Part shown: piece after piece, positions 1-6,208 of the stretch
How positions within the stretch are numbered: the first letter of the stretch is position 1
Layout: each line of letters starts with the position of its first letter
Assembly (NCBI GenBank): GCA_938091145.1
Contig: CALKMS010000023.1
Coordinates: 1-11,085, forward strand
Direction of reading: 5' to 3'
Source: an uncultured bacterium
Lineage (GTDB): Bacteria > Actinomycetota > Aquicultoria > SKW223 > CALKMS01
Length of the DNA: 11,085 bases
Notes under the pieces: model-generated
The model's input: the letters and a program-made list of their open reading frames with translations, nothing else
Database searches by the model: none
What the model was told of the DNA's origin: nothing
Position numbers and translations under genes: made by a program

Positions 1-712
1 TTTGCATTGCCATTTTATCTTTGGAAAGGTCAATGCCGTACTTATTTTTAAAGTCATCCACCATCCATTGAACGATACGAGCATCCCAATCATCACCGCC
101 TAAATGGTTATCACCACTGGTTGCTTTAACTTCGAAAACTGTAGGCTCATCACCTTTACCCGGTTCAATTTCCAGAATAGAAACATCAAAAGTACCCCCG
201 CCCAGATCAAAAACCAGAATTGTCTGGTCATGCTCTTTATCCAAACCATAAGCTAAAGCGGCCGCCGTTGGTTCATTTATTATTCGCAACACATCAAAAC
301 CCGCAATGGTACCAGCATCTTTTGTCGCCTGTCGTTGAGCATCCTCAAAATAAGCTGGCACAGTAATAACCGCTTTGGTCACTGGTTCACCTAAATATGA
401 TTCTACATCCCTTTTTATCTTCTGCAAAATAAAAGCCGAGATCTGCTGGGGTGTGTATTTCTTCCCGCCAAACTCCTTAGTCCAATTAGAGCCCATGTGT
501 CTTTTAACCGATTTGACAGTATGTTCAGGATTAGAAATTGCCTGTCTTTTGGCAACTTCTCCTACCACTATCTCCCCTTCTTTCCGAAAAGCCACTACCG
601 AAGGCACAACACGACCGCCTTCCGCGCTGGGGATAACTGTCGGTTCACCCCCAATCACCACGGCAGCACACGAGTTAGTTGTTCCCAAATCAATACCCAC
701 TGCCTTAGCCAT
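1..712 (-). CDS. dnaK: Chaperone protein DnaK (Hsp70), N-terminal part, cut by the window edge
   Basis: This is the ATP-dependent Hsp70 chaperone, which folds and rescues cytoplasmic proteins with DnaJ and GrpE. The visible 237 residues cover most of the ATPase domain. The phosphate-1 loop GIDLGTTNS is at residues 6-14, VPAYF at 118-122, NEPTAAALAYG at 146-156 and the phosphate-2 loop DLGGGTFDV at 169-177. The ATG at 712 follows a strong AGGGAGG ribosome site. The segment between RHMG (71-74) and YTPQQISA (86-93) lacks the roughly 24-residue insertion of diderm DnaKs. Together with HLGGDDWD at 203-210 this suggests a monoderm, Actinomycetota-like protein. The substrate-binding domain lies beyond base 1. 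Partner genes grpE and dnaJ would be expected downstream, outside the window. The family assignment is certain; the taxonomic reading is inference. Confidence 0.97.
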   Translation of the reverse strand, partial: MAKAVGIDLGTTNSCAAVVIGGEPTVIPSAEGGRVVPSVVAFRKEGEIVVGEVAKRQAISNPEHTVKSVKRHMGSNWTKEFGGKKYTPQQISAFILQKIKRDVESYLGEPVTKAVITVPAYFEDAQRQATKDAGTIAGFDVLRIINEPTAAALAYGLDKEHDQTILVFDLGGGTFDVSILEIEPGKGDEPTVFEVKATSGDNHLGGDDWDARIVQWMVDDFKNKYGIDLSKDKMAMQ

Positions 713-746
713 ATCAACCTCCCTATAATTTTATTTAAATATAATG

Positions 747-765
747 TTGTAATGAAATATTACAA
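747..765. promoter_or_regulatory. Perfect inverted repeat over the dnaK -10 region, candidate operator
   Basis: TTGTAAT, five bases (GAAAT), then ATTACAA form a perfect 7+7 bp dyad that covers the predicted dnaK -10 hexamer, a classic repressor position. It matches neither CIRCE (TTAGCACTC-N9-GAGTGCTAA, bound by HrcA) nor HAIR (CTTGAGT-N7-ACTCAAG, bound by HspR). The outer TTGT/ACAA ends recall Rex boxes, but the core and odd spacing differ. The regulator is unknown. Confidence 0.45.
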
Positions 766-786
766 TACTATTGTCAATTTTGTCAA
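757..786 (-). promoter_or_regulatory. Putative sigma-70-type promoter of dnaK
   Basis: On the minus strand a perfect -35 TTGACA (plus positions 781-786) is followed after 18 nt by TAATAT (757-762). This predicts a transcription start near 750 and a leader of about 38 nt. A second TTGACA at 772-777 repeats the -35 sequence nine bases closer but has no good -10 partner. The -10 lies inside the inverted repeat at 747-765. This is a consensus match only. Confidence 0.5.
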
Positions 787-982
787 CCCCTTGTTTGATT
801 TGTCTCTATTCAAACCTGGAAAAACCAGGCCATCTAGACCTGATTTCTAGCAACAATCACCTTTAATCCCTCAAAAATTAAAGGAAAAGAGAAGAGCTCA
901 TTGCTGAAAAAGAAAGATTCGGTTGAAAAATAATATTTTTTGGTCAATCATCTCAAAAAATTTATAATTACCACAAAAAGTG

Positions 983-1011
983 TTTACAGAAAAAAAGAAG
1001 TTTAGTAATAT
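983..1011 (+). promoter_or_regulatory. Putative promoter of the ferredoxin gene
   Basis: TTTACA (983-988) and TAATAT (1006-1011) are separated by 17 nt, giving a predicted start near 1018 and a short leader of about 25 nt that carries the ribosome site AAGGAGGA (1030-1037). This is a consensus match only. Confidence 0.5.
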
Positions 1012-1042
1012 AGGCAAAATTTTTTAGACAAGGAGGAGCACA

Positions 1043-1228
1043 ATGCCAAGACCAATTATTGATGAGGAAGAATGCAACGGTTGTGGCTTTTGTATTGAAG
1101 TATGCCCAAACAAAGTGCTTGACCTTGAAGAGGGTGTAGCTGTAGTAGTAAACGAAGAAGCATGTGACGGCTGCGGTCTCTGTGCGGAAGAGTGCCCGAT
1201 GAGCATTATCGAAATTGAAGAGGATTGA
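1043..1228 (+). CDS. 2[4Fe-4S] ferredoxin
   Basis: This is a small (61 aa) soluble electron carrier of the clostridial type. Two classic cluster motifs are visible: CNGCGFCIEVCP at residues 11-22 and CDGCGLCAEECP at 41-52. Each has the spacing CX2CX2CX3CP, so two low-potential [4Fe-4S] clusters are expected. The protein is acidic, as usual for the family. The ATG follows a strong AAGGAGGA site with a 5 nt gap. It appears to be a single-gene unit between the divergent dnaK and the convergent penicillin-binding protein cluster, so context does not reveal its redox partner. The family is certain and the partner unknown. Such ferredoxins typically serve pyruvate or 2-oxoacid oxidoreductases, hydrogenases or similar enzymes in anaerobes. 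Confidence 0.95.
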   Translation: MPRPIIDEEECNGCGFCIEVCPNKVLDLEEGVAVVVNEEACDGCGLCAEECPMSIIEIEED

Positions 1229-1324
1229 TTGCCTTTTTTGTTTAAAGGAGAAGCAAAAACTTTCTCACCCTGCTTCTACGTCTGATTCCAAGCCGGTTAA
1301 GAACAAACAACTTCCACCCCTGCA

Positions 1325-1365
1325 TGAGGCTAAGCCTCAAAAAGTCCGTGCCTTGAAACTTTTTT
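1325..1365 (+). terminator. Possible rho-independent terminator downstream of the ferredoxin gene
   Basis: A perfect 7+1+7 palindrome (TGAGGCT-A-AGCCTCA, 1325-1339) is followed by a second stem AAAAAGT (1339-1345) pairing with ACTTTTT (1358-1364), which ends in a run of six T. The T-run is preceded by an A/T-rich stem rather than the usual GC-rich one, so the call is weak. Confidence 0.25.
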
Positions 1366-1456
1366 AAGCTTTTCTTCGCCTGTTTTTTGTGCCGCAAAAC
1401 TAAAGGCAAAATGAAAAAACAATAAGGTAAAAAAAAATTAGTCCGCTCTTGGTAGC

Positions 1457-1474
1457 TGAGGTTTTAAAATCTCA
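1457..1474. repeat. 18 bp near-perfect palindrome
   Basis: TGAGGTTTTAAAATCTCA is self-complementary except for one mismatched pair. It lies between the end of the penicillin-binding protein gene and the ferredoxin gene. There is no T-tract directly beside it on the minus strand, so it is not a clean terminator; it could be part of one or be chance in AT-rich DNA. Confidence 0.3.
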
Positions 1475-1534
1475 AAAAATTTCTTGATGATATCACTTTC
1501 TTCTATTTACCGTCGTCCATTTGAATGCTTTTGC

Positions 1535-3511
1535 TTACTTTGAATGAAGGGTACAGTACCCCCGAGGTATTAATGCCTTTTCTAAAAAAAGAGTGATTTT
1601 TCGAGGGCAAAAAGGAGTAGCTCTCAACCCAGAGTCAGCGCAAATGATTACATAACCACCTTCTGTTCTTTGAAAAGTTGACGGAGGGAGACCTTTCAAA
1701 TAAGAATAGACAAATTTCCCCCAGATAAGAGCGGGGAAAGTTCCCCCGGCAACTTTCTTACCCCTAACATTAATCATTGGTTTTGGAACTGGATACCCAA
1801 CCCATACCCCAGCCACGATTTCTGGAGTATAACCAATAAACCAGGCATCGCGAAAGTTTTGCGATGTCCCTGTTTTGCCTGCCGCTTCTCTACCTACATT
1901 AGCTGCCCTCCCGGTGCCCCGAAGAACAACCTCCTTCAAAACAGCAGTCACTTTCTCAGCAACTATAGGATTTAGTTTTTCCACTTCTTCCACGGAGGAC
2001 TCATAAAGCACTTTCCCGTTTTTATCTTTCACTTTAATAATTGCTTGCGGTTCAATGTAATATCCATCATTAGCAAAAACACTGTAAGCCCTAACCATTT
2101 CCAGCAAAGTAACTCCTTTTTTTAGTCCTCCCAGAGCAATAGCCGGATTGCCTTCAACCTCTTTAATTCCCAGCCTTCGAGCCAATAAGGCAACCTTTTC
2201 TGGGCCAATCTTCATTATCAGCCGAGCATATACCGCATTCACTGAGTGCACTGTGGCTTCTCTTAAGTTTAAACTGCCCTGAGAAAACTCCCCTTCATAG
2301 TTGTCAACCTTCCATTGTTCCCCATTAGGAAGAAAAAAAGTGACTGGATCGGCCGGGAAAACCGCTTGCAAACTAATACCTTCTTCTAATGATGCTGCTA
2401 AAACAAATGGCTTAAAAGCGGACCCTGGTTGACGCCTTCCTTTAACTGCCAAGTTAAATGGAAAATCTTGATAATCAGTTGTAGCAGCCAATGCCCGAAT
2501 GTAGCCGCTCCCTCTTTCAACGGCAATCAGAGTTCCCACCGGGTCAGACTTTCGATCAAGAACTTCTTTTAAAACTTTTTCCGCTAGTCTCTGAGCCTTG
2601 CGATCCAAAGAAGTTTGAACTTGCAAGCCGCCTTTAAAAACAAGGTCGGGACCGAATTTCTTTAATAGTTCCTCCTTTACATAATCAACAAAGTAAGGAG
2701 CCGGGATTGAGGGGCTTTTCTGGGGTTTCAAATTCAAACCTTCCTTTCGTGCTTTCTCTTCTTGTCCTTTTGATATAAACCCCTGTTTCCTCATCAGTGA
2801 GAGAACAAAATTTCTCCTTCTCAAAGCCAATTCGGGTGCGCTTAGAGGATTGAATCGATTTGGAGCATCAATCAAGCCGGCCAGCATTGCTGCTTCTCCC
2901 AAAGTCAATTCAGCCGGTTCTTTCGAAAAATAGCCTTTGGAAGCAGCTCCAATACCATAAAAATTGCTCCCAAAATAAACAATGTTTAAGTAACGCTCAA
3001 GAATTTCTGATTTCGTTAAAACTTCTTCCAGCCGAAGCGACAAAGCTACTTCTTTAATTCTTCGCCACAGCCCTTTTTCTTTGGTTAGAAAAACGCGACG
3101 CACTAGCTGCTGGTCAATAGTGCTGATGCTCGTATCTGTTTTTTCTCCAAAAATCTTCCCTTTTAATAAAAGCCAGATGCTTAACCATTTTACTCCACCA
3201 TGGCGGTAAAAATCAGGATCTTCAATTGCCACCACCGCTTGATTTAGATAATCAGGCCACTCTTTGTAAGAACAGTAGCGGCTGTAAGGAGAAATACCCA
3301 AGGTAGCAATTTCTGCTCCTGACTGATCATAGATAATAGTAGGTTCGGAATGGATCTTCTGTAAAGCTCGGCGGGAAAAATCGACCGGAAAAACCTGATC
3401 GAGAAAAAACCGCCAAGAAAAAGTAGTAACCAAAGCGAATAAGAAAAGGGCAAAAAAAGAAAGTACACCTTGAAGAAAAAGTATTCCCCAGCGAATAGTA
3501 GTCTTCTTCAT
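1535..3511 (-). CDS. Class A penicillin-binding protein (bifunctional transglycosylase/transpeptidase, PBP1A family)
   Basis: This enzyme polymerises lipid II glycan strands and crosslinks their peptides outside the cytoplasmic membrane. The 658-residue protein has a short cytoplasmic start, a membrane anchor at about residues 9-31, a GT51 domain at about 60-250 and a transpeptidase domain at about 320-600. In GT51, the catalytic Glu97 lies in AIEDPDFYRHGG, STIDQQL is at 130-136 and KSEILERYLN at 167-176. In the transpeptidase, the acyl-acceptor Ser364 is in SAFK, SVN is at 423-425 and KTGTS at 546-550. The GGSTITQQ motif is changed to SISTIDQQ. The tail contains SGLRATPFCP (627-636) and a late YC, typical of Gram-positive PBP1 C-termini. 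Its ATG overlaps the TGA of the upstream gene (ATGA), so it is translationally coupled to it. Confidence 0.96.
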   Translation of the reverse strand: MKKTTIRWGILFLQGVLSFFALFLFALVTTFSWRFFLDQVFPVDFSRRALQKIHSEPTIIYDQSGAEIATLGISPYSRYCSYKEWPDYLNQAVVAIEDPDFYRHGGVKWLSIWLLLKGKIFGEKTDTSISTIDQQLVRRVFLTKEKGLWRRIKEVALSLRLEEVLTKSEILERYLNIVYFGSNFYGIGAASKGYFSKEPAELTLGEAAMLAGLIDAPNRFNPLSAPELALRRRNFVLSLMRKQGFISKGQEEKARKEGLNLKPQKSPSIPAPYFVDYVKEELLKKFGPDLVFKGGLQVQTSLDRKAQRLAEKVLKEVLDRKSDPVGTLIAVERGSGYIRALAATTDYQDFPFNLAVKGRRQPGSAFKPFVLAASLEEGISLQAVFPADPVTFFLPNGEQWKVDNYEGEFSQGSLNLREATVHSVNAVYARLIMKIGPEKVALLARRLGIKEVEGNPAIALGGLKKGVTLLEMVRAYSVFANDGYYIEPQAIIKVKDKNGKVLYESSVEEVEKLNPIVAEKVTAVLKEVVLRGTGRAANVGREAAGKTGTSQNFRDAWFIGYTPEIVAGVWVGYPVPKPMINVRGKKVAGGTFPALIWGKFVYSYLKGLPPSTFQRTEGGYVIICADSGLRATPFCPRKITLFLEKALIPRGYCTLHSK

Positions 3512-4005
3512 TTTCTTAAACGAAAGACATCAGCCACTTTCCATTCCAAACCTTCCCTTTCTAAAACGATTACGCTGGTTGAGTTTCTACCTCTTTCTCT
3601 TCTTAATCGGCACACAGCCACCGCGAAGTTAGCATACGCTCTGAACTGAATTATGTCCCAGCGAACAATTTTACCCGCCCGACTCTGGACTTCTTCAAAA
3701 TAGCGGCTAATCTCTTCAACTGCCATCTGGTAGTTCAGCCCTTCCTTTCTCAAGTAAGCTTGCGAATAAAGATTGACGAGTTCATCAGCACGACTGTTTC
3801 GATAAGCCTCAATATAGCGAGCCAATACGTCTTCGGGACGGTTCTTAGAAAAGCTGCTTCTCAATTTTGCCTCAGTTGGCATGCCTTTCGATTTTTTTGG
3901 GGAAAGAAACTTTAATTGGTAAAACAAAGCGACAATTAATACAAAAGCTAACAAAAAGAAAATTAGCGAGAATATTAACCAAGGTTTTGAAAGTTTTTTC
4001 TTCAT
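3508..4005 (-). CDS. Membrane-anchored protein with an NTF2-like (DUF4878/SnoaL-like) domain, function unknown
   Basis: This 165-residue protein has a basic N-terminus (MKKKLSKP) and one transmembrane helix at about residues 9-30. A linker follows, then a domain at about 55-165 that looks NTF2-like. The evidence is an opening helix rich in acidic and aromatic residues (PEDVLARYIEAY, 57-68), a middle of alternating strands, and a final EGLEWKVADV strand (151-160), the usual end of this fold. No catalytic residues can be named. It should sit on the outer face of the membrane. The start codon overlaps the stop of the preceding gene by one base (TAATG) and the stop overlaps the pbp start (ATGA), so all three proteins are probably made together. 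A role alongside the penicillin-binding protein is inference from this coupling. The NTF2 call is by pattern, not by search. Confidence 0.7.
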   Translation of the reverse strand: MKKKLSKPWLIFSLIFFLLAFVLIVALFYQLKFLSPKKSKGMPTEAKLRSSFSKNRPEDVLARYIEAYRNSRADELVNLYSQAYLRKEGLNYQMAVEEISRYFEEVQSRAGKIVRWDIIQFRAYANFAVAVCRLRRERGRNSTSVIVLEREGLEWKVADVFRLRK

Positions 4006-4394
4006 TAATGAGAACCTGAAAAAAAGAATCGTCTTAGCCAGAACCGATAAGGTTGCTCAATATCAACTTTATCAATAGTATCAATTTTAACCGCTCCAAA
4101 CTCCACCCATTCTAAGTTAGTAAAGCGAAAATCATGTTTCACTAAAATGAAATAGTCAGTAGTCTCAAAGCAAGTAGTTATGAGAATTTGCTTACCTGGC
4201 TCATTATAATCAACCTCCTGAATAAACCAGCTTTTTAACCACCCAAAGCGACCAAGAGGACCAGCAAGCTGCTTTTCCTTCAACCCCTCATTAAATAAAG
4301 AGAGAGCGGGAAATGTTTCAGTCTTTCTTTTTAGCAAACAGCTAGCCGTAAAAACAAAAAACACAATAATTAAGAAAGCAAAAAACTTTCTCAT
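4005..4394 (-). CDS. Small putative lipoprotein, first gene of the pbp cluster, function unknown
   Basis: I do not recognise this 129-residue protein. It starts with a basic, strongly hydrophobic signal (MRKFFAFLII onward) ending in a lipobox-like TASC, with Cys19 as the likely lipidation site. The T at -3 is less usual, so a plain secretion signal remains possible. The mature part is rich in aromatic residues and strands, ending in WLRRFFFSGSH. It may be a small beta-rich domain on the outer membrane face. I chose the ATG at 4394 over the TTG one codon upstream (4397). Neither has a Shine-Dalgarno sequence, and a -10-like TAAAAT lies at 4404-4409, so the mRNA may be leaderless. Its stop overlaps the next start (TAATG), linking it to peptidoglycan synthesis by context only. 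Confidence 0.75.
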   Translation of the reverse strand: MRKFFAFLIIVFFVFTASCLLKRKTETFPALSLFNEGLKEKQLAGPLGRFGWLKSWFIQEVDYNEPGKQILITTCFETTDYFILVKHDFRFTNLEWVEFGAVKIDTIDKVDIEQPYRFWLRRFFFSGSH

Positions 4395-4403
4395 CAACCA
4401 TAA

Positions 4404-4431
4404 ATTTTAACTTATTATCCTTTGGCTACAA
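4404..4431 (-). promoter_or_regulatory. Putative promoter of the lipoprotein-NTF2-pbp cluster
   Basis: On the minus strand TTGTAG (4426-4431) and TAAAAT (4404-4409) are 16 nt apart. The start would fall near 4397, almost at the initiation codon (4394), consistent with a leaderless transcript. This is a weak consensus match. Confidence 0.35.
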
Positions 4432-4451
4432 AACCACTTCTGTGTTAAAAT
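4422..4451 (+). promoter_or_regulatory. Putative promoter of the RAM-domain/cyclo-ligase pair
   Basis: TTGGCT (4422-4427) and an extended -10 TGT-TAAAAT (hexamer 4446-4451) are 18 nt apart. A short leader then carries the strong ribosome site AGGAGG (4461-4466). It overlaps the divergent promoter of the pbp cluster, so the two could interfere. Confidence 0.4.
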
Positions 4452-4470
4452 TACTTTAAAAGGAGGGGAA

Positions 4471-4701
4471 ATGTTAGCCTACATTTTGGTTACAGCTCGC
4501 AGTAGCAAAATTAAAGAGACACGAGATAAGCTATCTCACCTTCCAGCGGTTAAGTCGGCTCACGCCGTAACCGGACCTTTTGACATCATATTGCTAATTG
4601 AAGCCGCGGGCATAAAAGAAATTGGACAGGTAGTAGTTGAAGAAATTCAAAAAGTTGAAGGAGTGGAAAGAACTCTTACTTGTCTGGTAGTAGAAGATTA
4701 G
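4471..4701 (+). CDS. Stand-alone Lrp/AsnC-type ligand-binding (RAM) domain protein
   Basis: The 76 residues are just the alpha/beta RAM domain that senses amino acids in Lrp/AsnC regulators, with no helix-turn-helix. The diagnostic part is GPFDIILLIEA (residues 35-45), followed by an I-x-E-I-Q-K-V-E-G-V-E-R-T pattern and a final strand TCLVVED. Such stand-alone RAM proteins form ring-shaped oligomers that bind amino acids or other small ligands. They may modulate full-length Lrp proteins or act on enzymes; the exact role is unsettled. The ATG follows AGGAGG by 4 nt. Its 3' end overlaps the cyclo-ligase gene by 22 nt, so the two are co-translated. The family call is firm and the function open. 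Confidence 0.88.
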   Translation: MLAYILVTARSSKIKETRDKLSHLPAVKSAHAVTGPFDIILLIEAAGIKEIGQVVVEEIQKVEGVERTLTCLVVED

Positions 4702-5267
4702 AAAAAAAACAGCTAAGAAAGTTTTTCCTTTCCCTCAGAAAAGAAATACCACCAGCTATTAGGAGTGCAAAAAATGCTACGATAACTAATCATTTGCTTT
4801 TATCAGATAGCTTTGCCAAAGCAAAGCGAGTTTTCTCTTATCTTTCTCTTCCTGATGAAGTGGAGACAGATAAAATAATAGAAGAGGCCCTTAAAGCGAG
4901 AAAAGAGGTTTTTGCTCCAATTATAACCGAAAATCAACTCATCCCGGCCCCCCTTAAAAATCTAAAAGAAGTTGAGAAAGGCCCTCTCGGCATTCGCCAA
5001 CCTATTCGTCAGCCGAAAAGCTTTCGATTTCCCACCGAGAAAATCGACTTTGATTTAATAATTGTTCCTGGCGTAGCTTTTGACCGTCGGTTTTTTCGAC
5101 TGGGATTCGGTAAAGGCTACTTTGATCGGTTTTTAGTCCAGTATAAAAGAAAGACAACCATCGTTGGTTTAGCTTTTAAAGAACAGATAGTCGACAAACT
5201 GCCAACTGATTTTTGGGACGTCCCATTAGATAAAATTTTGACTGACGAAGGTTGGCTCAATAGCTAA
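4680..5267 (+). CDS. 5-formyltetrahydrofolate cyclo-ligase (5,10-methenyltetrahydrofolate synthetase)
   Basis: This cytoplasmic enzyme uses ATP to convert 5-formyl-THF to 5,10-methenyl-THF, returning folate to the one-carbon pool. At 195 residues it has the normal family length. The N-terminal KKQLRKFFLSLRK (9-21) is the conserved basic ATP-binding start. PGVAFD is at 130-135, and the signature GFGKGYFDRFL at 142-152 matches the family G-x-G-K-G-Y-Y-D-R-x-L. The ending with D-V-P-L-D-K-I-L-T-D-E-G is also typical. The start is the TTG at 4680, inside the end of the RAM-domain gene; no in-frame ATG fits. The ribosome site is weak, so translation probably depends on coupling. The stop codon overlaps the stop of the convergent cytochrome gene (CTAA, 5264-5267). 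Confidence 0.95.
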   Translation: MSGSRRLEKKQLRKFFLSLRKEIPPAIRSAKNATITNHLLLSDSFAKAKRVFSYLSLPDEVETDKIIEEALKARKEVFAPIITENQLIPAPLKNLKEVEKGPLGIRQPIRQPKSFRFPTEKIDFDLIIVPGVAFDRRFFRLGFGKGYFDRFLVQYKRKTTIVGLAFKEQIVDKLPTDFWDVPLDKILTDEGWLNS

Positions 5268-6202
5268 ATTCCTTTGCCACCCAAATGGCAGTAAGTGCAG
5301 TGTTTTTTTCCGTGACAACGAAAGCACTTGCTTGCGCCTTGAGTCTTTACAACATTGGGGTGCAGCTTCAAAAAGCCAGCTTTGTGAGGCTCGGAGTGGC
5401 ATCTTAAACAATATTTATTTTGATGGCAGGTGAAGCACCCCTCTTTAGTTTTTTTAGCCAGCCGACTATGCTCATAGTTCCAACCAAGATCATGAGAAGG
5501 TGGTCTTTTTTGATGGCAGTCAGTACAAAAGCCTTTAGGCTTTTTATGGCATTCTAAGCAAGCCTCCGTTCCCTGATTTAACGCTTCCCTCCCATGAGCT
5601 TCAGTTTTCCAGTTCGGCAAGCGATGGCCCTTTGTTGCCCCCTTGGCTGAATGGCAAAGCGTGCACTCATCAGAAGCTCCCTTTACTTTCCCGTGACATT
5701 TATAGCAGTTTTCCATAGCCGCGCTGGGTTCATTTCTTTTCCTATGACCAATCTTGGTATGACAATCAAGACAAGTTATTCCTTCTTGCGTGCTGTGTTT
5801 TTTGTGATCAATAATGATATCGCCAGTTGGGGTAATTTTTCGGGCTTCAACGTGACAGGTAAAACAAACCTTTAAATCTAGCTTCACCTTTTTTGGTTTT
5901 AGCTCACCAACAGTAAAATAGGTAACCAGATTACGAAAAGCCTTAACCCGATAAAAAAAATCAGAAAGAAAAGTTAGCTGACGATGGCAGTCAATGCAAA
6001 GATTGGTGTTGTGAGTTGATTGCAAAAAGGAGTCAAAGTAAGGCTTAATGACATGACAGGAAGCGCACAGAGAGTTTAGTCCACTGACATAATAGAACCC
6101 GTAGAGAAAAAGAAACAAAAAAATTAAAACAAAAATAATTTTCAAACTTATCGACTTTAAGTTTTCCTGTCTTAAAAAAAAGATAAAATCAGAAAAAGGC
6201 AT
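5264..6202 (-). CDS. NapC/NirT-type membrane-anchored dodecaheme cytochrome c
   Basis: This 312-residue protein has a short cytoplasmic start, one transmembrane helix (about 20-40) and a large extracytoplasmic region with twelve CXXCH heme sites. The heme cysteines begin at residues 46, 69, 113, 144, 166, 180, 215, 226, 256, 265, 293 and 302. The first part resembles the NapC/NrfH quinol dehydrogenase family (CASCHVIKPYFDSF at 46-59, then a second heme). However, it lacks the PGF that follows the second heme in its two paralogs. Ten sites align one-to-one with those paralogs; the last two form a C-terminal extension that repeats the preceding heme-pair pattern. It likely takes electrons from menaquinol or a paralog and passes them outward; direction and acceptor are unknown. 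It is last in the operon, 6 nt after the lipoprotein gene, with no clear ribosome site of its own. Confidence 0.93.
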   Translation of the reverse strand: MPFSDFIFFLRQENLKSISLKIIFVLIFLFLFLYGFYYVSGLNSLCASCHVIKPYFDSFLQSTHNTNLCIDCHRQLTFLSDFFYRVKAFRNLVTYFTVGELKPKKVKLDLKVCFTCHVEARKITPTGDIIIDHKKHSTQEGITCLDCHTKIGHRKRNEPSAAMENCYKCHGKVKGASDECTLCHSAKGATKGHRLPNWKTEAHGREALNQGTEACLECHKKPKGFCTDCHQKRPPSHDLGWNYEHSRLAKKTKEGCFTCHQNKYCLRCHSEPHKAGFLKLHPNVVKTQGASKCFRCHGKKHCTYCHLGGKGI

Positions 6203-6208
6203 AAAACA

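Larger units (their letters stand above)
713..1042. other. Divergent intergenic region between dnaK and the ferredoxin gene (330 bp)
   Basis: This stretch holds the dnaK promoter and operator at its left end and the ferredoxin promoter at its right end. Between them, about 790-980 has no convincing gene. It contains a small hairpin CCTGG-AAAAA-CCAGG (815-829) and a weak dyad CTAGA-N7-TCTAG (834-850), neither followed by a T-tract. A reading frame crossing from dnaK into this region is a shadow of dnaK. I recognise no RNA gene here. Confidence 0.6.
1229..1534. other. Convergent intergenic region after the ferredoxin and pbp genes (306 bp)
   Basis: No gene is supported here. It contains several small dyads: AGAAGCA/TGCTTCT (1249-1255 and 1271-1277), a tight palindrome at 1325-1339, an A/T-rich stem AAAAAGT/ACTTTTT (1339-1345 and 1358-1364), and the near-perfect palindrome at 1457-1474. 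The A/T-rich stem ending in a T-run at about 1360-1365 could act as a weak terminator for the ferredoxin mRNA. On the minus strand a T-run follows the pbp gene (plus-strand A-run 1429-1437) without a strong stem directly before it. No tRNA or known small RNA is recognisable. Confidence 0.5.

Noticed and set aside
375..850. Two plus-strand reading frames of 117 codons each opposite dnaK and its leader
   Set aside because: They are antisense shadows of dnaK; composition is not protein-like and neither has a ribosome site.
1438..1506. Minus-strand open stretch of 22 codons ending in KPQLPRAD and stop, looking like a natural C-terminus
   Set aside because: An in-frame stop lies immediately upstream and there is no start codon; too short to call a gene remnant.
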